Source of the DNA: Glandiceps talaboti
Taxonomy: Eukaryota > Hemichordata > Enteropneusta > Spengelidae
Assembly (NCBI RefSeq): GCF_964340395.1
Contig: NC_135567.1
Location: forward strand, 651,383 to 715,382
DNA: 64,000 bases
Reading direction: 5' to 3'
The notes below the pieces were generated by a model. That model did no database searches. It saw nothing but the letters and a program-made list of their open reading frames with translations, and was not told where the DNA came from. The translations under genes were made by a program, and so were the position numbers. Below, in pieces: positions 50,665 to 62,244 of this stretch. Positions within the stretch are counted from its first letter, which is position 1. Each line of letters begins with the position of its first letter.

Positions 50665-53095
50665 CTATGTAATAATAATAATCTATTTCTTATATAGTGC
50701 ATTACATAATTGCATAAAAATCTCAATGCGCTTCACATGATAAAAAATACGCATTATATGATTGGAGAATAAAAATAATAAACTATAAAAACGGTTTAAT
50801 AAAACTGCGAATATTCGAATCCAGAGAGTTCCACAGCCTGGGAGCAGCGACTGAAAAAGCGCGTTTGCCATAATGCTCCAGGACATAGCGCGGTTCGAAA
50901 AGTTTCGTCGTGACTGCAGAAAGTGTTAATCTTTCTGGCCTGGCGACAGTGAGAAGATCCGTCGACATATAACACAAGTTGGTGCTTGACCATGAAGACA
51001 TTTGTATGTGAGCATAAGAACCTTAAACTCAATTCGGTAGACGACAGGGAGCCAGTGTAAATCTTGGAGGACAGGCGTTATGTGTTCGTATTTCCTAGCG
51101 CGAGTGACCAAACGGGCGGCAGAGTTCTGTATACGTTGTAAGCGGTTAATAAGATAGTCAGGAAGATGGATATACAGGCTATTACAATAGTCAAGACATG
51201 ATGTTAAGAAAACGTGAATCAGTCTTTCAGTAGTTGTGCGATCTAAAACATTACGGATGCGACCAATGCGACTTAAAATAAACGAAGCTGACTTGCAGAC
51301 TTGTGAAACTTGACTATGTGATAAAACAACATTGTCAAAATAAAACCCAAGATTCCTCACTACGGCAGATGGTACAATTTGATCCAACCCAACGCGGAGT
51401 TCCAATAAAGGTGTGTAAGGTCTGAAATTTGAGTGCAAATGAATCAGTTCTGTTTTACTGTTTATTCGAGACCATCCATTCACGAATCTCATCTACACGT
51501 ACATGCCTCGATCTGTAATTTAGAGTGTTCGGTTCTTTTATAGGTTAGATATACTTCCGTGTCGTCAGCGTACACCATGAAACTGAGCGAGTATTTTTCC
51601 ATGATGTCCTCAAGGGGAGCGCAATACAATGTGAACAGTATTGGGCTCAAAACTCTGCCTTGTGGAACTCCATATAAAAGTTCACGTGGTTCTGATGAAA
51701 CTCCATCTATCATAACACTCTTGAGTCCTTCCTTTCAAGTATGACGCAAACCATTTCAGCGCTAGTCCTTTGATGCCAAAACGAGTCTCCAGCCTTTCCA
51801 ATAGAATGGTATGATCAATGGTATCAAAATGAGTATCCAGCCTTTCCAATAGAATGGTATGATCAATGGTATCAAAACGAGTCTCCAGCCTTTCCAATAG
51901 AATGATATGATCAATGGTATCAAAACGAGACTCCAGCCTTTCCAATAGAATGGTATGATCAATGGTATCAAAACGAGTCTCCAGCCTTTCCAATAGAATG
52001 GTATGATCAATGGTATCAAAACGAGTCTCCAGCCTTTCCAATAGAATGGTATGATCAATGGTATCAAAACGAGTCTCCAGCCTTTCCAATAGAATGGTAT
52101 GATCAATGGTATCAAAACGAGTCTCCAGCCTTTCCAATAGAATGGTATGATCAATGGTATCAAAACGAGTCTCCAGCCTTTCCAATAGAATGGTATGATC
52201 AATGGTATCAAAACGAGTCTCCAGCCTTTCCAATAGAATGGTATGATCAATGGTATCAAAACGAGTCTCCAGCCTTTCCAATAGAATGGTATGATCAATG
52301 TATCAAACGCAGCACTCAAATCCAAAAGAGCGAAAATTACTTCTGAATGTTTATCTATCGAAAGCATGACGTCATTCTGCACTTTTAACAAAGCTGTTTC
52401 TGTGCTATGGAATTTTCGATAGGCTGATTGAAATTTGCAATACAACTGAGAGCTCGATAAATGGTTATCCAATTGTTGAAATACAATCTTCTCAATGACT
52501 TTACTGAGGAATGACAGGTTTGATACCGGGCGGTAGTTTTTCAATGGATCTGGATCTAATCCAGTCTTTTTCAGCAAAGGTTTAACTATTGCATGTTTGA
52601 GACGCTGTGGAAAAATACCAGATCTGAAAGACTTGTTGATTATGTCAGTAATACGAGATGATGTATATGGAAAACACATTTTCAATAGTGAAGTTGGAAG
52701 TGGATCAAGGTTGCAGGATTTTGAATTCAACGATAAAATCAACTTAGAAACGTGGGATACTGAAACGCTAATAAAATCTGTAAAAGAATGTGCACAATCA
52801 ATAAAAGGTGGTACCCAAGACACAGAATCTAAACGCTCTCTGAACTTAGCTACTTTGTCACAGAAAAAAGTCCAAAAACTTGTCAGCTAGGAACTTGGAG
52901 TCGCTATGATGTGGCAGAGTCTGGGCAGATGACGACTTCTCACCAATCATGTCATCGATAACAGAGAATAATTTCTGCTGATCAGAGTTTTCTATTCTCA
53001 GACGATAGTAAGATGCCCTGATGTCATTGATGAGTCTGTTATGCACCGAGTACTTTTCATGGAAGATTTGTTTGTTGATATGTGTCATTAATTAT
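50665..53095 (-). pseudogene. L2/CR1-like non-LTR retrotransposon, broken by several frameshifts
   Basis: Minus-strand fragments in different frames follow the order of a reverse transcriptase. They are an N-terminal part ending SKFLADKFLDFF (53088-52858), then NYRPVSNLSF and LLDLSAAFDT (52823-52300), the repeat block, then GLALKWFASYLKGR, GVPQG with an R replacing the usual S, the catalytic YADDT (about 51600), then LGFYFDN, RLQRIQNSAARLVTR and HWLPV (51492-50926). It ends with AFSVAAPRLWNSL and a 3' end carrying a short (TTA)n tail near 50670. At least four frameshifts separate these pieces. The endonuclease domain is missing. It is inside intron 1, same orientation as the host gene. Confidence 0.92.
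51776..52304 (-). repeat. 48-bp tandem repeat inside the reverse transcriptase, 11 copies
   Basis: The minus-strand unit encodes FDTIDHTILLERLETR, the residues directly after the motif A aspartate of the reverse transcriptase. It occurs 11 times with exact 48-bp spacing (plus-strand anchor CCAGCCTTTCCAATAGAATG from about 51790 to 52270). A related intact element would have one copy. One base is missing in the first copy, which shifts the array out of the upstream frame. Confidence 0.95.
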
Positions 53096-53199
53096 ACAAA
53101 TTATCATTAATTAAATATGCAAGTTTAATCAGTGCTAAGTTACAGCCTGCCAAGACCACATAGTAAATTGCAGAACATTTGCTTCAGTACTTGTTGAGA

Positions 53200-53335
53200 T
53201 ATCAGTGGAACAAAATTTCTGCACAGACAAACAGACAGACACACTCACACACACACACACACAGACAGACACATACACACACACACATACACAGACAGAC
53301 AGACAGACATCGCCACGACATTACCTCCCATACGG
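53200..53335. repeat. (CAGA)n/(CA)n compound microsatellite
   Basis: Mixed repeats flanked by sequence resembling mobile-element ends (TACGGGAGCT after it). 53336-53516 holds nothing I recognise. Confidence 0.85.
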
Positions 53336-53516
53336 GAGCTAAAAAACAAACAATGCTAGCATGTCATGAAAAAATTCACTTTTCTGTTGAATCATTTTCT
53401 GTCTGTACTTATATCTACCAGACTGGTGCAATAGAAATGTCACAGTATGATTGTCTTAACAACTTATTTAGATATATGCTTAGTTATTCTGAAGATATTT
53501 GAATGGTCTTTCCATT

Positions 53517-53582
53517 TACAATAGTCAATAGTCAATAGTCAATAGTCAATAGTCAATAGTCAATAGTCAATAGTCAATAGTA
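53517..53582. repeat. (TCAATAG)n heptanucleotide run, about 9 copies
   Basis: Perfect 7-bp repeat. A diverged relative, CCAATAGACAATAGACA, lies at about 53710. Confidence 0.95.
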
Positions 53583-53739
53583 TGAAATACAGAGTTTCGC
53601 GCAAATTGAGCAAAACGTTTTCTTTTTCTAAATATACCGACGAACCTACACGCGTGCGAACGGCAAAGAATTTAATTGATGGCGCCTAATTTGAAATGAA
53701 TATACAGACAGCCAATAGACAATAGACACGTCACACTGC

Positions 53740-54982
53740 AAATGAATTCTGTATGGTGGTATGACCCAATTAAAACCAAATGAATTCTGTATGGTGGTAT
53801 GACCCAATTAAAACCAAATGAATTCTGTATGGTGGTATGACCCAATTAAAACCAAATGAATTCTGTATGGTGGTATGACCCAATTAAAACCAAATGAATT
53901 CTGTATGGTGGTATGACCCAATTAAAACCAAATGAATTCTGTATGGTGGTATGACCCAATTAAAACCAAATGAATTCTGTATGGTGGTATGACCCAATTA
54001 AAACCAAATGAATTCTGTATGGTGGTATGACCCAATTAAAACCAAATGAATTATGTATGGTGGTATGACCCAATTAAAACCAAATGAATTCTGTATGGTG
54101 GTATGACCCAATTAAAACCAAATGAATTATGTATGGTGGTATGACCCAATTAAAACCAAATGAATTCTGTATGGTGGTATGACCCAATTGAAACCAAATG
54201 AATTCTGTACGGTGGTATGACCCAATTGAAACCAAATGAATTATGTACGGTGGTATGACCCAATTAAAACCAAATGAATTCTGTATGATGGTATGACCCA
54301 ATTAAAACCAAATGAATTATGTATGGTGGTATGACCGAATTAAAACCAAATGAATTCTGTATGGTGGTATGACCCAATTAAAACCAAATGAATTCTGTAC
54401 GGTGGTATGACCCAATTAAAACCAATTGAATTCTGTATGGTGATATGACCCAATTAAAACCAAATGAATTCTGTATGGTGGTATGACCCAATTAAAACCA
54501 AATGAATTCTGTATGGTGGTATGACCCAATTAAAACCAAATGAATTCTGTACGGTGGTATGACCCAATTAAAACCAATTGAATTCTGTATGGTGATATGA
54601 CCCAATTAAAACCAAATGAATTATGTATGGTGGTATGACCCAATTAAAACCAAATGAATTCTGTACGGTGGTATGACCCAATTAAAACCAAATGAATTCT
54701 GTATGGTGATATGACCCAATTAAAACCAAATGATTTCTGTATGGTGGTATGACCCAATTAAAACCAAATGAATTATGTATGGTGGTATGACCCAATTAAA
54801 ACTAAATGAATTCTGTACGGTGGTATGACCCAATTAAAACCAATTGAATTCTGTATGGTGATATGACCCAATTAAAACCAAATGAATTCTGTATGGTGGT
54901 ATGACCCAATTAAAACCAAATGAATTCTGTATGGTGATATGACCCAATTAAAACCAAATGAATTCTGTATGGTGGTATGAGT
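53740..54982. repeat. 38-bp minisatellite, about 33 copies
   Basis: The unit contains AATGAATTCTGTATGGTGGT and ATGACCCAATTAAAACC. Variants are TTCTG/TTATG, TATGG/TACGG and GGTGG/GGTGA. In the right half a combination of TACGG, AATTG and GGTGATAT recurs (near 54400, 54550 and 54820), a sign of block duplication. Confidence 0.96.
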
Positions 54983-55019
54983 TCAAAAGTCACACTGTTT
55001 ATCGCTAAGATTGTCACTC

Positions 55020-55432
55020 GATATATCTCCCTACTGTCTGTCACACTGTCACAGCGATGATCTATATCTCTTCCATACTGTCTGTCACAGTGACTGTAGT
55101 CTGTCTGTCTGTTTGTCTGTCCTCTCTCCCTCCCCCTCCCTCCCTCCCCCTTTGACACTTTGCAACGCCTCTGTTTAATGCGGTACCAACCGAAACTCAT
55201 ATTTTGTTCCTTCAGCAAAAATATGTTTTCTGGCTTGCAAGAATGCCACTTTGATAGTGGCCCCAGTTTGTTGGTGCCCCCCCCCCCCAGTTTGTTGGTG
55301 CCCCCCCTCCCCAGTTTGTTGGTGCCCCCCCCCCAGTTTGTTGGTGCCCCCCCCCCAGCTTGTTGGTGTCCCCTGCATAATATTAAAGAGAGAAGTAATT
55401 GGTATCGACTTATCGAGGTATTGTGGTATCAG

Positions 55433-55464
<32 letters not shown>

Positions 55465-55480
55465 CAAACAAACAAACATT
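55020..55480. repeat. simple-repeat cluster with a C-tract minisatellite
   Basis: Contains (TCTG)n and pyrimidine runs at 55095-55150. A minisatellite of about 27 bp with five copies follows (55262-55372), unit GTTTGTTGGTGCC joined to a C tract of variable length. (CAAT)n and (CAAA)n are at 55433-55478. Confidence 0.9.
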
Positions 55481-56690
55481 GGTTGCATGTAATTGTTTGC
55501 AAACCTGGAATGTCGTAAAACTCCCTGACTGTTATATTTGATGGGATTTTACAGTGTTTTGAGTCAATAGGCAAACAATCAAGATTGATGTGGTATTCAC
55601 TATGTACACAATCTATATAGTACATTACACTTGGGGCGTGTTCAAACCAATAAACAATAACTGTGACTAAACCGTCGGCACGTACCATACAGGGGCATGT
55701 AGCTCCACTGATACATAAATATACCACAGGGGCCACGCTCCGACGCAGCGTTGTCGTAATAAAGTCATTCTCCACTACTTCCGGTCTAACTTTGTGAAAC
55801 AATCGTACTTTCCACAGTGGAGGCCATATTGGATTTTGTCTTAAAACCATAACATTGAATACTAACAATAAACATTTATTTATTTATTTATTTATTTCTA
55901 AGGATGATCAACGGGATTGGTTCCAGTAAGAGGCTCCAACAATAAGATTATACAAACCACACACTACTAAATGCTCAAAATAAAAGTGCTAAAAATATCA
56001 ATCGATGAATTACTCGTACAGTTTCTTTAAAACACCTAATGCTTTAATTGAAGGCGAGTATTTACTAATATTTATGCGACCTCGTCTCTCCCTAGAGTCT
56101 GATTCTGTAAAATTCTAGTTTGCGTACTGAAATCAAGCGTCGATATAATATAAGAACTATTACATTACACCAAGTATTCTACGTTTGTGACACACCGTAT
56201 TTAGGGGTACATTTATTCATAAACATTACACCAAGTATTCTACGTTTGTGACACACCGTATTTAAGGGTACATTTGTTCATAAACATTATAAGTATACAT
56301 TACTTTTTTCTGTTGGGTGAAATTTCTATAACAATAGAAGAACACTTTATTTATGTAAAGGAACACAGGTTGCTGATTTAGGTAACGTATTACTTATAAC
56401 TCTATTTGTATATACACACTACACTAGCTTTCGATGGCAATTGTTTATATCGTATTTCACGGAATAAATTGAACCATACATTAATTATCCTTAACACCAC
56501 GAATGTTAAATATGATTTATAAATAGCGAACAACGTGTCATGTAAACACTGTGATAGAGCAAAGTAAACGTGGTCGCCATTGAAAGCAGCGGAACGTGTA
56601 ATCACTGGTGCATAGGAGCTTACAGTTACACAGGGGCATGTAGACCAACCAATAGACGAATATACCACAGGGGCATGTTTTGTTTATTTA
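55481..56690. repeat. spacer with short duplications
   Basis: A 61-bp tandem duplication spans about 56163-56285 (ATTACACCAAGTATTCTACG in both copies). A block with ACAGGGGCATGTAG and AATATACCACAGGGGC occurs at 55690 and again at 56631. A (TTTA)n run lies at 55876-55897. No gene is recognised; short minus-strand frames here share a few residues only because of the duplicated block. Confidence 0.6.
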
Positions 56691-56692
56691 TT

Positions 56693-56718
56693 ACGTACGT
56701 ACGTGTGTATGTATGTAC

Positions 56719-56776
<58 letters not shown>

Positions 56777-57026
56777 ATGTATGTATGTATGTATGTATGT
56801 ATGTATGTATGTATGTATGTATGTATGTATGTATGTGTATGGTGTAAATTTGAATAATTTCATTTCAAACACCTGTTCCACTACATAAATAGATTGATAT
56901 CACAAAGTCATTTCAGATTTCTATAGTTTGACACACCTTTTTGCCAATTCTGTATGTATGTATGTATGTATGTATGTATGTATGTATGTATGTATGTATG
57001 GATGGATGTATGGATGTGTGTATGTG

Positions 57027-57054
<28 letters not shown>
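56693..57054. repeat. (TATG)n, (TG)n and (TACG)n microsatellites
   Basis: Two long (TATG)n tracts (56760-56835 and 56951-57053) with a TG run before the first. 57055-57700 is unique sequence with nothing recognised. Confidence 0.95.
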
Positions 57055-57057
<3 letters not shown>

Positions 57058-57700
57058 TGTCATAACTGCATATTTGCAATGATGAAATCTAATCCATCCC
57101 TTCCTAGATAGTTATTGGTACGTATGTACACTTCATTTCGACCATTCCGACTGAGTCGGTTCTAATTTGTAGTCTCAGTGGGAATCTCTTTACAGGGAAA
57201 CTTAACCCCGTCAACCTTCTATTGTTACATAGCGTTGACGGCTAAAACACCATGTATGAAACCTATACTACACTATCACATGACACAAATGAAACCAATA
57301 TCTAGTAAAGCACTCAATTTGTTATCGGCACTACTACACTCAATCTATTGAACAGTTAATCCAAATAACTGTCACTTTACAATGTTATGGCCACATCGAT
57401 GACAAATGGTTATTTTTTCAGTTTTAATTTATAGACCAACTTTACAATCATTTTTTTCTTCTTGAAAAAACAACGTGTAATAGCATCACCAATTCCGTGT
57501 TTGTACATCAATATACAAAAAAACACGCCAAAAGTGTGTAAAATGATGTCATTATGTACAATAGTAGACATTTTACATTTTATTTTAATTTTAGCAATTT
57601 ATTGATTGTCTTCAACGATTAATTAAGGGACAGTCATCAACGAGTATATGTTCCAGATTATTTGTGTGAACACTTCATCACTTCATTTACATGTGAGTTC

Positions 57701-57900
57701 AAACCTCTGTCTGTCTGTGTCTTAGGTTCTCTCTATCTATCTCCCTCCATCCACCCCCCTCTCTCACCCACCCACCCACCCACCCACCCATCCACTCTGT
57801 CTGTCTGTCTGTCTGTGTGTGTGTGTGTGTGTCTGTCTGTCTGTCTGTCTGTCTGTCTGCCTGCCTGTGTGTCTAGACATGTCTCTCGATCTACTGTCGC

Positions 57901-57958
<58 letters not shown>

Positions 57959-57975
57959 AATATCAATATCAATCA
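57701..57975. repeat. compound microsatellite (CTGT)n, (CACC)n, (TC)n
   Basis: Several adjacent simple repeats. All long frames through this stretch are artefacts. 57976-58219 has no recognised feature. Confidence 0.95.
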
Positions 57976-58219
57976 ATATCACTTAATGTAGTATGTACAC
58001 GATACCTCCATGACATCTAGTTTATTTTAAACGGTCATTTGAACCACGTGACCAACGGATGATATTAGGGAGGCTTTACTCTAACCTAACCTATCTATTA
58101 TAGAGTTAGTCCGCTTATGTACACATTATTTGATCTCATAACAAACCTCTATAGTCGAATGACGTGTATCCGTCATCCCAACATACAATATTACAATACA
58201 TGTACAAACACTGATAAAC

Positions 58220-58275
58220 ACAAAAATAACCTTCCCTACTTCAGTGAAGACAACTACAGAGCTAATCATGAACAA
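58220..58275 (+). repeat. short dispersed repeat, inverse copy at 4381-4452
   Basis: See the copy at 4381-4452. Sequence to 59190 is otherwise unique, with no gene recognised. Confidence 0.6.
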
Positions 58276-59194
58276 GCAAATGACATCTGCCCCACATCCC
58301 CACATACACAGTTCAGTTTGTATGGCCTCGATAATAACGATGGTAGTCGAAACAAAAACAGTATACAACCTAAATGATTCCCCAGTAATACCGTAGTACA
58401 AGTACAGCAAGACAGTACGTCTGTAGTTTCCGTGGCCGGTTACAAATCAACCCAGATTTTCCAAGCCTTCCCGGTCCCGGTCCCGTACTCGTACACATGT
58501 GATGTCATGACCATTGTTGCATTGTATCAATGAATATTATACTTAGTCTTAAAGAATAACTACTCTTGTACGGTTCCTTGTTAGAATTACTGTCCTAAAT
58601 GTTTATGTTTGGATGTGAATCGCGATTGCCGTAGCACGATACGATGGCCATGTTTGTCATCCATATGCGCACTGAACGTTTTACAAGGCGAAAACTCAGA
58701 CCACAAACTATAGAGAGGCGGCAACCCAAAACTACATTGTAATAAATCGTATCTGACAGCTAGCCTATAGTTGCATGCAATGTGTAGCACGTGAAGTGTG
58801 CTTGCCAATGTCGTCAAAGCTGTGTAACTGTCAATCTCCTTCCTGAATTTTTTACATTGTGAATTATGTTAAAGGTTTAAAAATTGTTGATCTGAACACA
58901 TTTCTGTGTTTTCTAGTTTGCTGAATGGACAAAATAGGAATTTAATTGATTGTAGGCCTTTTTGATGTTGAAAACATTTTTCACTCTCTAATATTATGAT
59001 CTGAAAAATATGCTAATTATATGCAAATCAATATGCAAATTATGTCGTCCCTTTATCTTTCCAAATCGTGGAGAACCCTGCACTTGCTCTACCTAAATAA
59101 AGAGAACGTTAACTGCCATAAATAGTAGACTGGGGGACGGATTTATTGAGAATTAAAAAAAAAAAGTCATTTTAGACAAACTGTCTTGACCAGA

Positions 59195-59345
59195 GCAGAA
59201 ACGGCGTTGGCGGTGTTTTCCGTTTCTTAGATACCCACGGTATTTTCCGTTTATTACGGCGTTGACGGTATTTTGCGTTAAGTTACGGCGCTGACTGTAT
59301 TTTCCATTTGTTGCAGCACTGACGGTATTTTCCGTTTACGGCTGT
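59195..59345. repeat. degenerate repeat of about 38 bp, four to five copies
   Basis: Copies share ACGGCGTTGACGGTATTTTCC with substitutions. They are much more diverged than the other arrays, so probably older. Confidence 0.75.
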
Positions 59346-59451
59346 TAAAAGTATTTTCCCATTAAAACTCTAGGTATGATAGCCCTGCTTGCATACGGAG
59401 TAAGTCGTCCCTTCCTGATGGTTATGACAGTAATCTAGACCAGTGCACCGT

Positions 59452-59714
59452 TAGACTGTCGACAGTCGTTCGTGCCTTTTTTTGCGACGTTTCATCTAAA
59501 ACAAAGTCATCGCCTCACTCCGTAGCACGTACATGCTAATGCGTACTGAAAGGAACTGCGATGATTGCCGAAGGCACGAACTGTAAGTGCCGAAGGTACT
59601 CCGGCACTCGCTGATCAGTACGCGGTTTAGTATTGCTCTGGATTGGAGCGAGGCGACGACTTAAGTTTTGGATAAAATGTAGCAAAAAAGGCACGAACGA
59701 CTGTCGATAGTCAC
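59452..59714. mobile_element. MITE with palindromic termini, 263 bp, 9-bp target duplication
   Basis: The left end starts TAGACTGTCGACAGTCG and the right end is its diverged inverse. The flanks GTGCACCGT (59443-59451) and GTCCACCGT (59715-59723) form a 9-bp duplication with one mismatch. An unoccupied relative of the site is present at about 60658-60705. It belongs to the same family as 60059-60249 by its termini; the interior differs. A 9-bp duplication fits Mutator-like elements, but no transposase is present, so the class is inference. Confidence 0.82.
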
Positions 59715-60058
59715 GTCCACCGTCTGCAAGCAGGACTAGTGTTGAGGGTTAGGGAGCCTTCAGTATTTACAAGAGGGAGGGCCGGAGGAATCGGGGGGGG
59801 GGGTCACATTTTACAAACCTGTTATTGGGGGAGGGTCATATTTTGCATTACAATGTTTTACAATCCGTAGTTTTGTGACCAAATTGAAGATTTAATTATT
59901 GTCAATATGTTTTGTGTGTTTTGAGATGTAAAAGTGAGATGAGCACTCAACATTTATTTTTATGACTATTTTACATGCCAAAATACAAAAAAAAATACAT
60001 ATATTGTAAGAAAATTGTTTAATAAAGCAATGCATTTTGTTGAGTGTGCCATCTCACC

Positions 60059-60249
60059 TAGACTGTCGACAGTCGCTCGCGCCTTTTTTTCCTACGTTTT
60101 ATCTTAACTCCGATCCGGCGCAACACTAGTATAATCGCAAACTGATATTGAGGCCCTCGATATCAGTTTGCGATTAGACTAGTGTTGCGCCGGATCGGAG
60201 TTTAGATAAAACGGAGGAAAAAAAGGCGCGAGCGACTGTCGACAGTCTA
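60059..60249. mobile_element. full-length foldback MITE, 191 bp, perfect 9-bp target duplication
   Basis: The two halves are reverse complements over about 93 bp with roughly four mismatches. The termini read TAGACTGTCGACAGTCG inward; this includes the 14-bp palindrome GACTGTCGACAGTC. The flanks CATCTCACC at 60050-60058 and 60250-60258 are identical. It is nested in the 903-bp element, so it inserted later. Confidence 0.93.
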
Positions 60250-60296
60250 CATCTCACCTTATCACTCACACTGTCCGTGAATGTTGTTGTTAAAAT

Positions 60297-60377
<81 letters not shown>
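60297..60377. repeat. (ATG)n trinucleotide run, 27 copies
   Basis: Pure GAT/ATG run inside the 903-bp transposon; reads as poly-aspartate in one frame, an artefact. Confidence 0.97.
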
Positions 60378-60378
<1 letters not shown>

Positions 60379-60705
60379 GGTAACCAGCCAGTCTTTTACT
60401 GTTCGTCACTTTATAATTATGTACAAATATTGCTTTCTAATACAGAGTCAAAAAATCATTTAATTTGTATGTACATATAATGGGAATATTGATTAACGTT
60501 CAGTATATGCAAATGCTATGGGGAGGGTCATGTTTTGCAAAATGGGACAAAGGGGAGGGTCACTTTTTACGAATGGAGAATTAGGGGTCTTGTTTTTCTT
60601 AACAGACCATGTGTGATTTCCTTCGGTCCCCCCCTGTAAATACTGAAGGCTCCCTTATGACAGTAATCTAGACCCGTGCACCATCTGTAAGCAGGACTGG
60701 TGGTA

Positions 60706-61056
60706 TGAGAGATTAAACTGAATATAGACCTCAGATCACTAGTAGAGCGTAAACAGACTAGAACTGTGTACAAACTAAACAAATGGCTCACAACATGACA
60801 GACGTTTGCGTATATAAAGTTGTACGATGTTTTAGTAGGCTGTCAAACCGGCCATAATAAATTGACACATCATTACAATTGTATATATGTTAGTATTATG
60901 ACATACTCACTCAACTGTAGTACTGTATTGTATATAAGTTATAACCAATATTGCAGAACTAGCAAATCGGTGATATTGTCTGTTTTGTCTATGTATGTCA
61001 GGATCGAGTCCAGACGTACTCCGTCTGCAAGTATTTATAACAAATATACAACTGAC
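60706..61056. other. intron 1, donor-proximal unique sequence
   Basis: About 350 bp after the exon 1 donor in transcript sense. No repeat is attached to this donor and nothing else is recognised. Confidence 0.6.
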
Positions 61057-61703
61057 CTTGTGTCGCCCGAACTCGTCTTGTACGAACTACGATAAAAGCC
61101 CGCCAAGTCGTCCTCCAAGTAGCCGATAAAGTCCATGGCAAGTTGGTATGTTACCCCTACTTCCATCTCAGTTTTAGATTCAACTACGTAGAACTGGTAA
61201 TCTTTATCTATGGTTAAGTCAGTTATTTCCATCTCTGTCAGGATTTCATCGACTTTTTTGGATAAAATCACAGTAGCTTTATCAATGTCTAGTTTATTCA
61301 CGTGAATTTTAACAACATTCGTTGGTTCAGTAAAACTGAATTCAGCGTAAGACTTTCCATCAAAGGTGAATTGTTTGTCGTCGTCATCTTCATCCAGATA
61401 GACTTTCAGATGAACGAAGTAATGCTCGGGAAGTACATTACTTTGAACACGACCTTCCCAGAGTGGGGCTGGGGTGCCTAGTTGTCCTGTTGGTGCTGGG
61501 TCCGTCACAACAACCGGTGGAATAGTGGCCTCGTCCTCACAACTACGATCAGGAATGTAGTAACACAGAAGTCCGACTCCGATACATAAAGTTAACACAG
61601 CTAGAACGGCAGCCGCAATCGCGGTTGAACTGAGGTACATCCCCGACTTCTTCGTGCCATCTTCGTCGATCGTCAGCTGATAGTCACTTCCCTTATCCGG
61701 CAT
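61057..61703 (-). CDS. M1 aminopeptidase N-like, coding exon 1 (residues 1-215 plus two bases)
   Basis: A type II membrane anchor and the start of the N-terminal domain. Residues 1-20 are a short polar cytoplasmic tail starting MPDKGSDYQL; about 23-50 are a hydrophobic helix (AIAAAVLAVLTLCIGVGLLC inside it); then a proline- and threonine-containing stalk to about 80, and then W-x-x-x-R-x-x-x-x-V-L-P-x-x-Y and F-x-G, the usual opening of M1 ectodomains. The exon ends GFYRSSYKTSSGDT with two bases of the next arginine. The start is the first ATG, with A at -3. The donor is ACAAG before GTCAGT. Known relatives release N-terminal, mostly neutral, residues from peptides at the cell surface. The full protein is expected near 950 residues; 533 are in this window. 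Confidence 0.95.
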
Positions 61704-62095
61704 TTTAGCTAAAAGCTCCTACGGTCAACTAAACTGTGTTGGTTAAACCGGTCAAAGTTATCTACAATATGTCGATAATACTGTCACTTCGATTGACGCC
61801 ACAGATCAAGTAGAACGTAGTATACAAACCGTATACACTGTTAACCAGCTGTTATTTTAAGATCGGTTTTAACTTCACAGACGGAATCTGCGACTAGTGG
61901 ACACACAACACTATCAAGTGCCAACTTCGGGACTGTGTTGCAGCAACAATAACTCTGTGAAATCAAGCAAGGGGCGTTTCTACAGATTCTTGTCACTTTT
62001 CAAATACTCGGCTAACATTTGACCTACGACTAATGTAAACACTTGTATAATTACTGCTGTGTACAAGAAGGGGGAGTGGACTGTACAAATATCAC
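61704..62095 (-). promoter_or_regulatory. putative 5' UTR and promoter region
   Basis: Sequence upstream of the start codon that is free of tandem repeats. It contains CAGCTG with an adjacent GTTAAC (about 61838-61851) and an A/T-rich block TTAAAATAA on the minus strand near 61855. No clear TATA box or transcription start can be fixed. TTTTAG just before the start codon could be an acceptor of a 5' UTR intron. Confidence 0.3.
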
Positions 62096-62244
62096 AGCAG
62101 AAAGAGGAGCCAATAAATCAAGCAGTGGGTAGCTCGGACCAGACACTGTGAACACTTCGTGGAGATATGCCAACGATACTTTATGTTCACCGTAATGTTA
62201 ACCTGTAACACTTCTATTATTATGGGGGACATTGTTTGTTTGTT

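Larger units (their letters stand above)
59752..60654. mobile_element. non-autonomous inverted-repeat transposon, PIF/Harbinger-like, 903 bp
   Basis: Perfect 20-bp terminal inverted repeats: GGGAGCCTTCAGTATTTACA at 59752-59771 and its reverse complement at 60635-60654. It is flanked by TTA on both sides (59749-59751, 60655-60657). Subterminal blocks with GGGGAGGGTCA occur near both ends in inverse-like arrangement, as in 20936-22768. It contains a second element (60059-60249) and a trinucleotide run. No transposase. Confidence 0.88.

Noticed and set aside
55452-56668. Two minus-strand frames sharing a cysteine-containing block as a possible gene family
   Set aside because: The similarity is confined to a duplicated stretch of about 45 bp, the frames end soon after, and no domain is recognised.
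61035-61056. Extension of exon 1 by seven codons to the stop at 61035
   Set aside because: The splice donor at 61056 restores a conserved R-W-L-A-T-T-Q-F join with exon 2, as in other M1 peptidases, so the extra codons are intronic.
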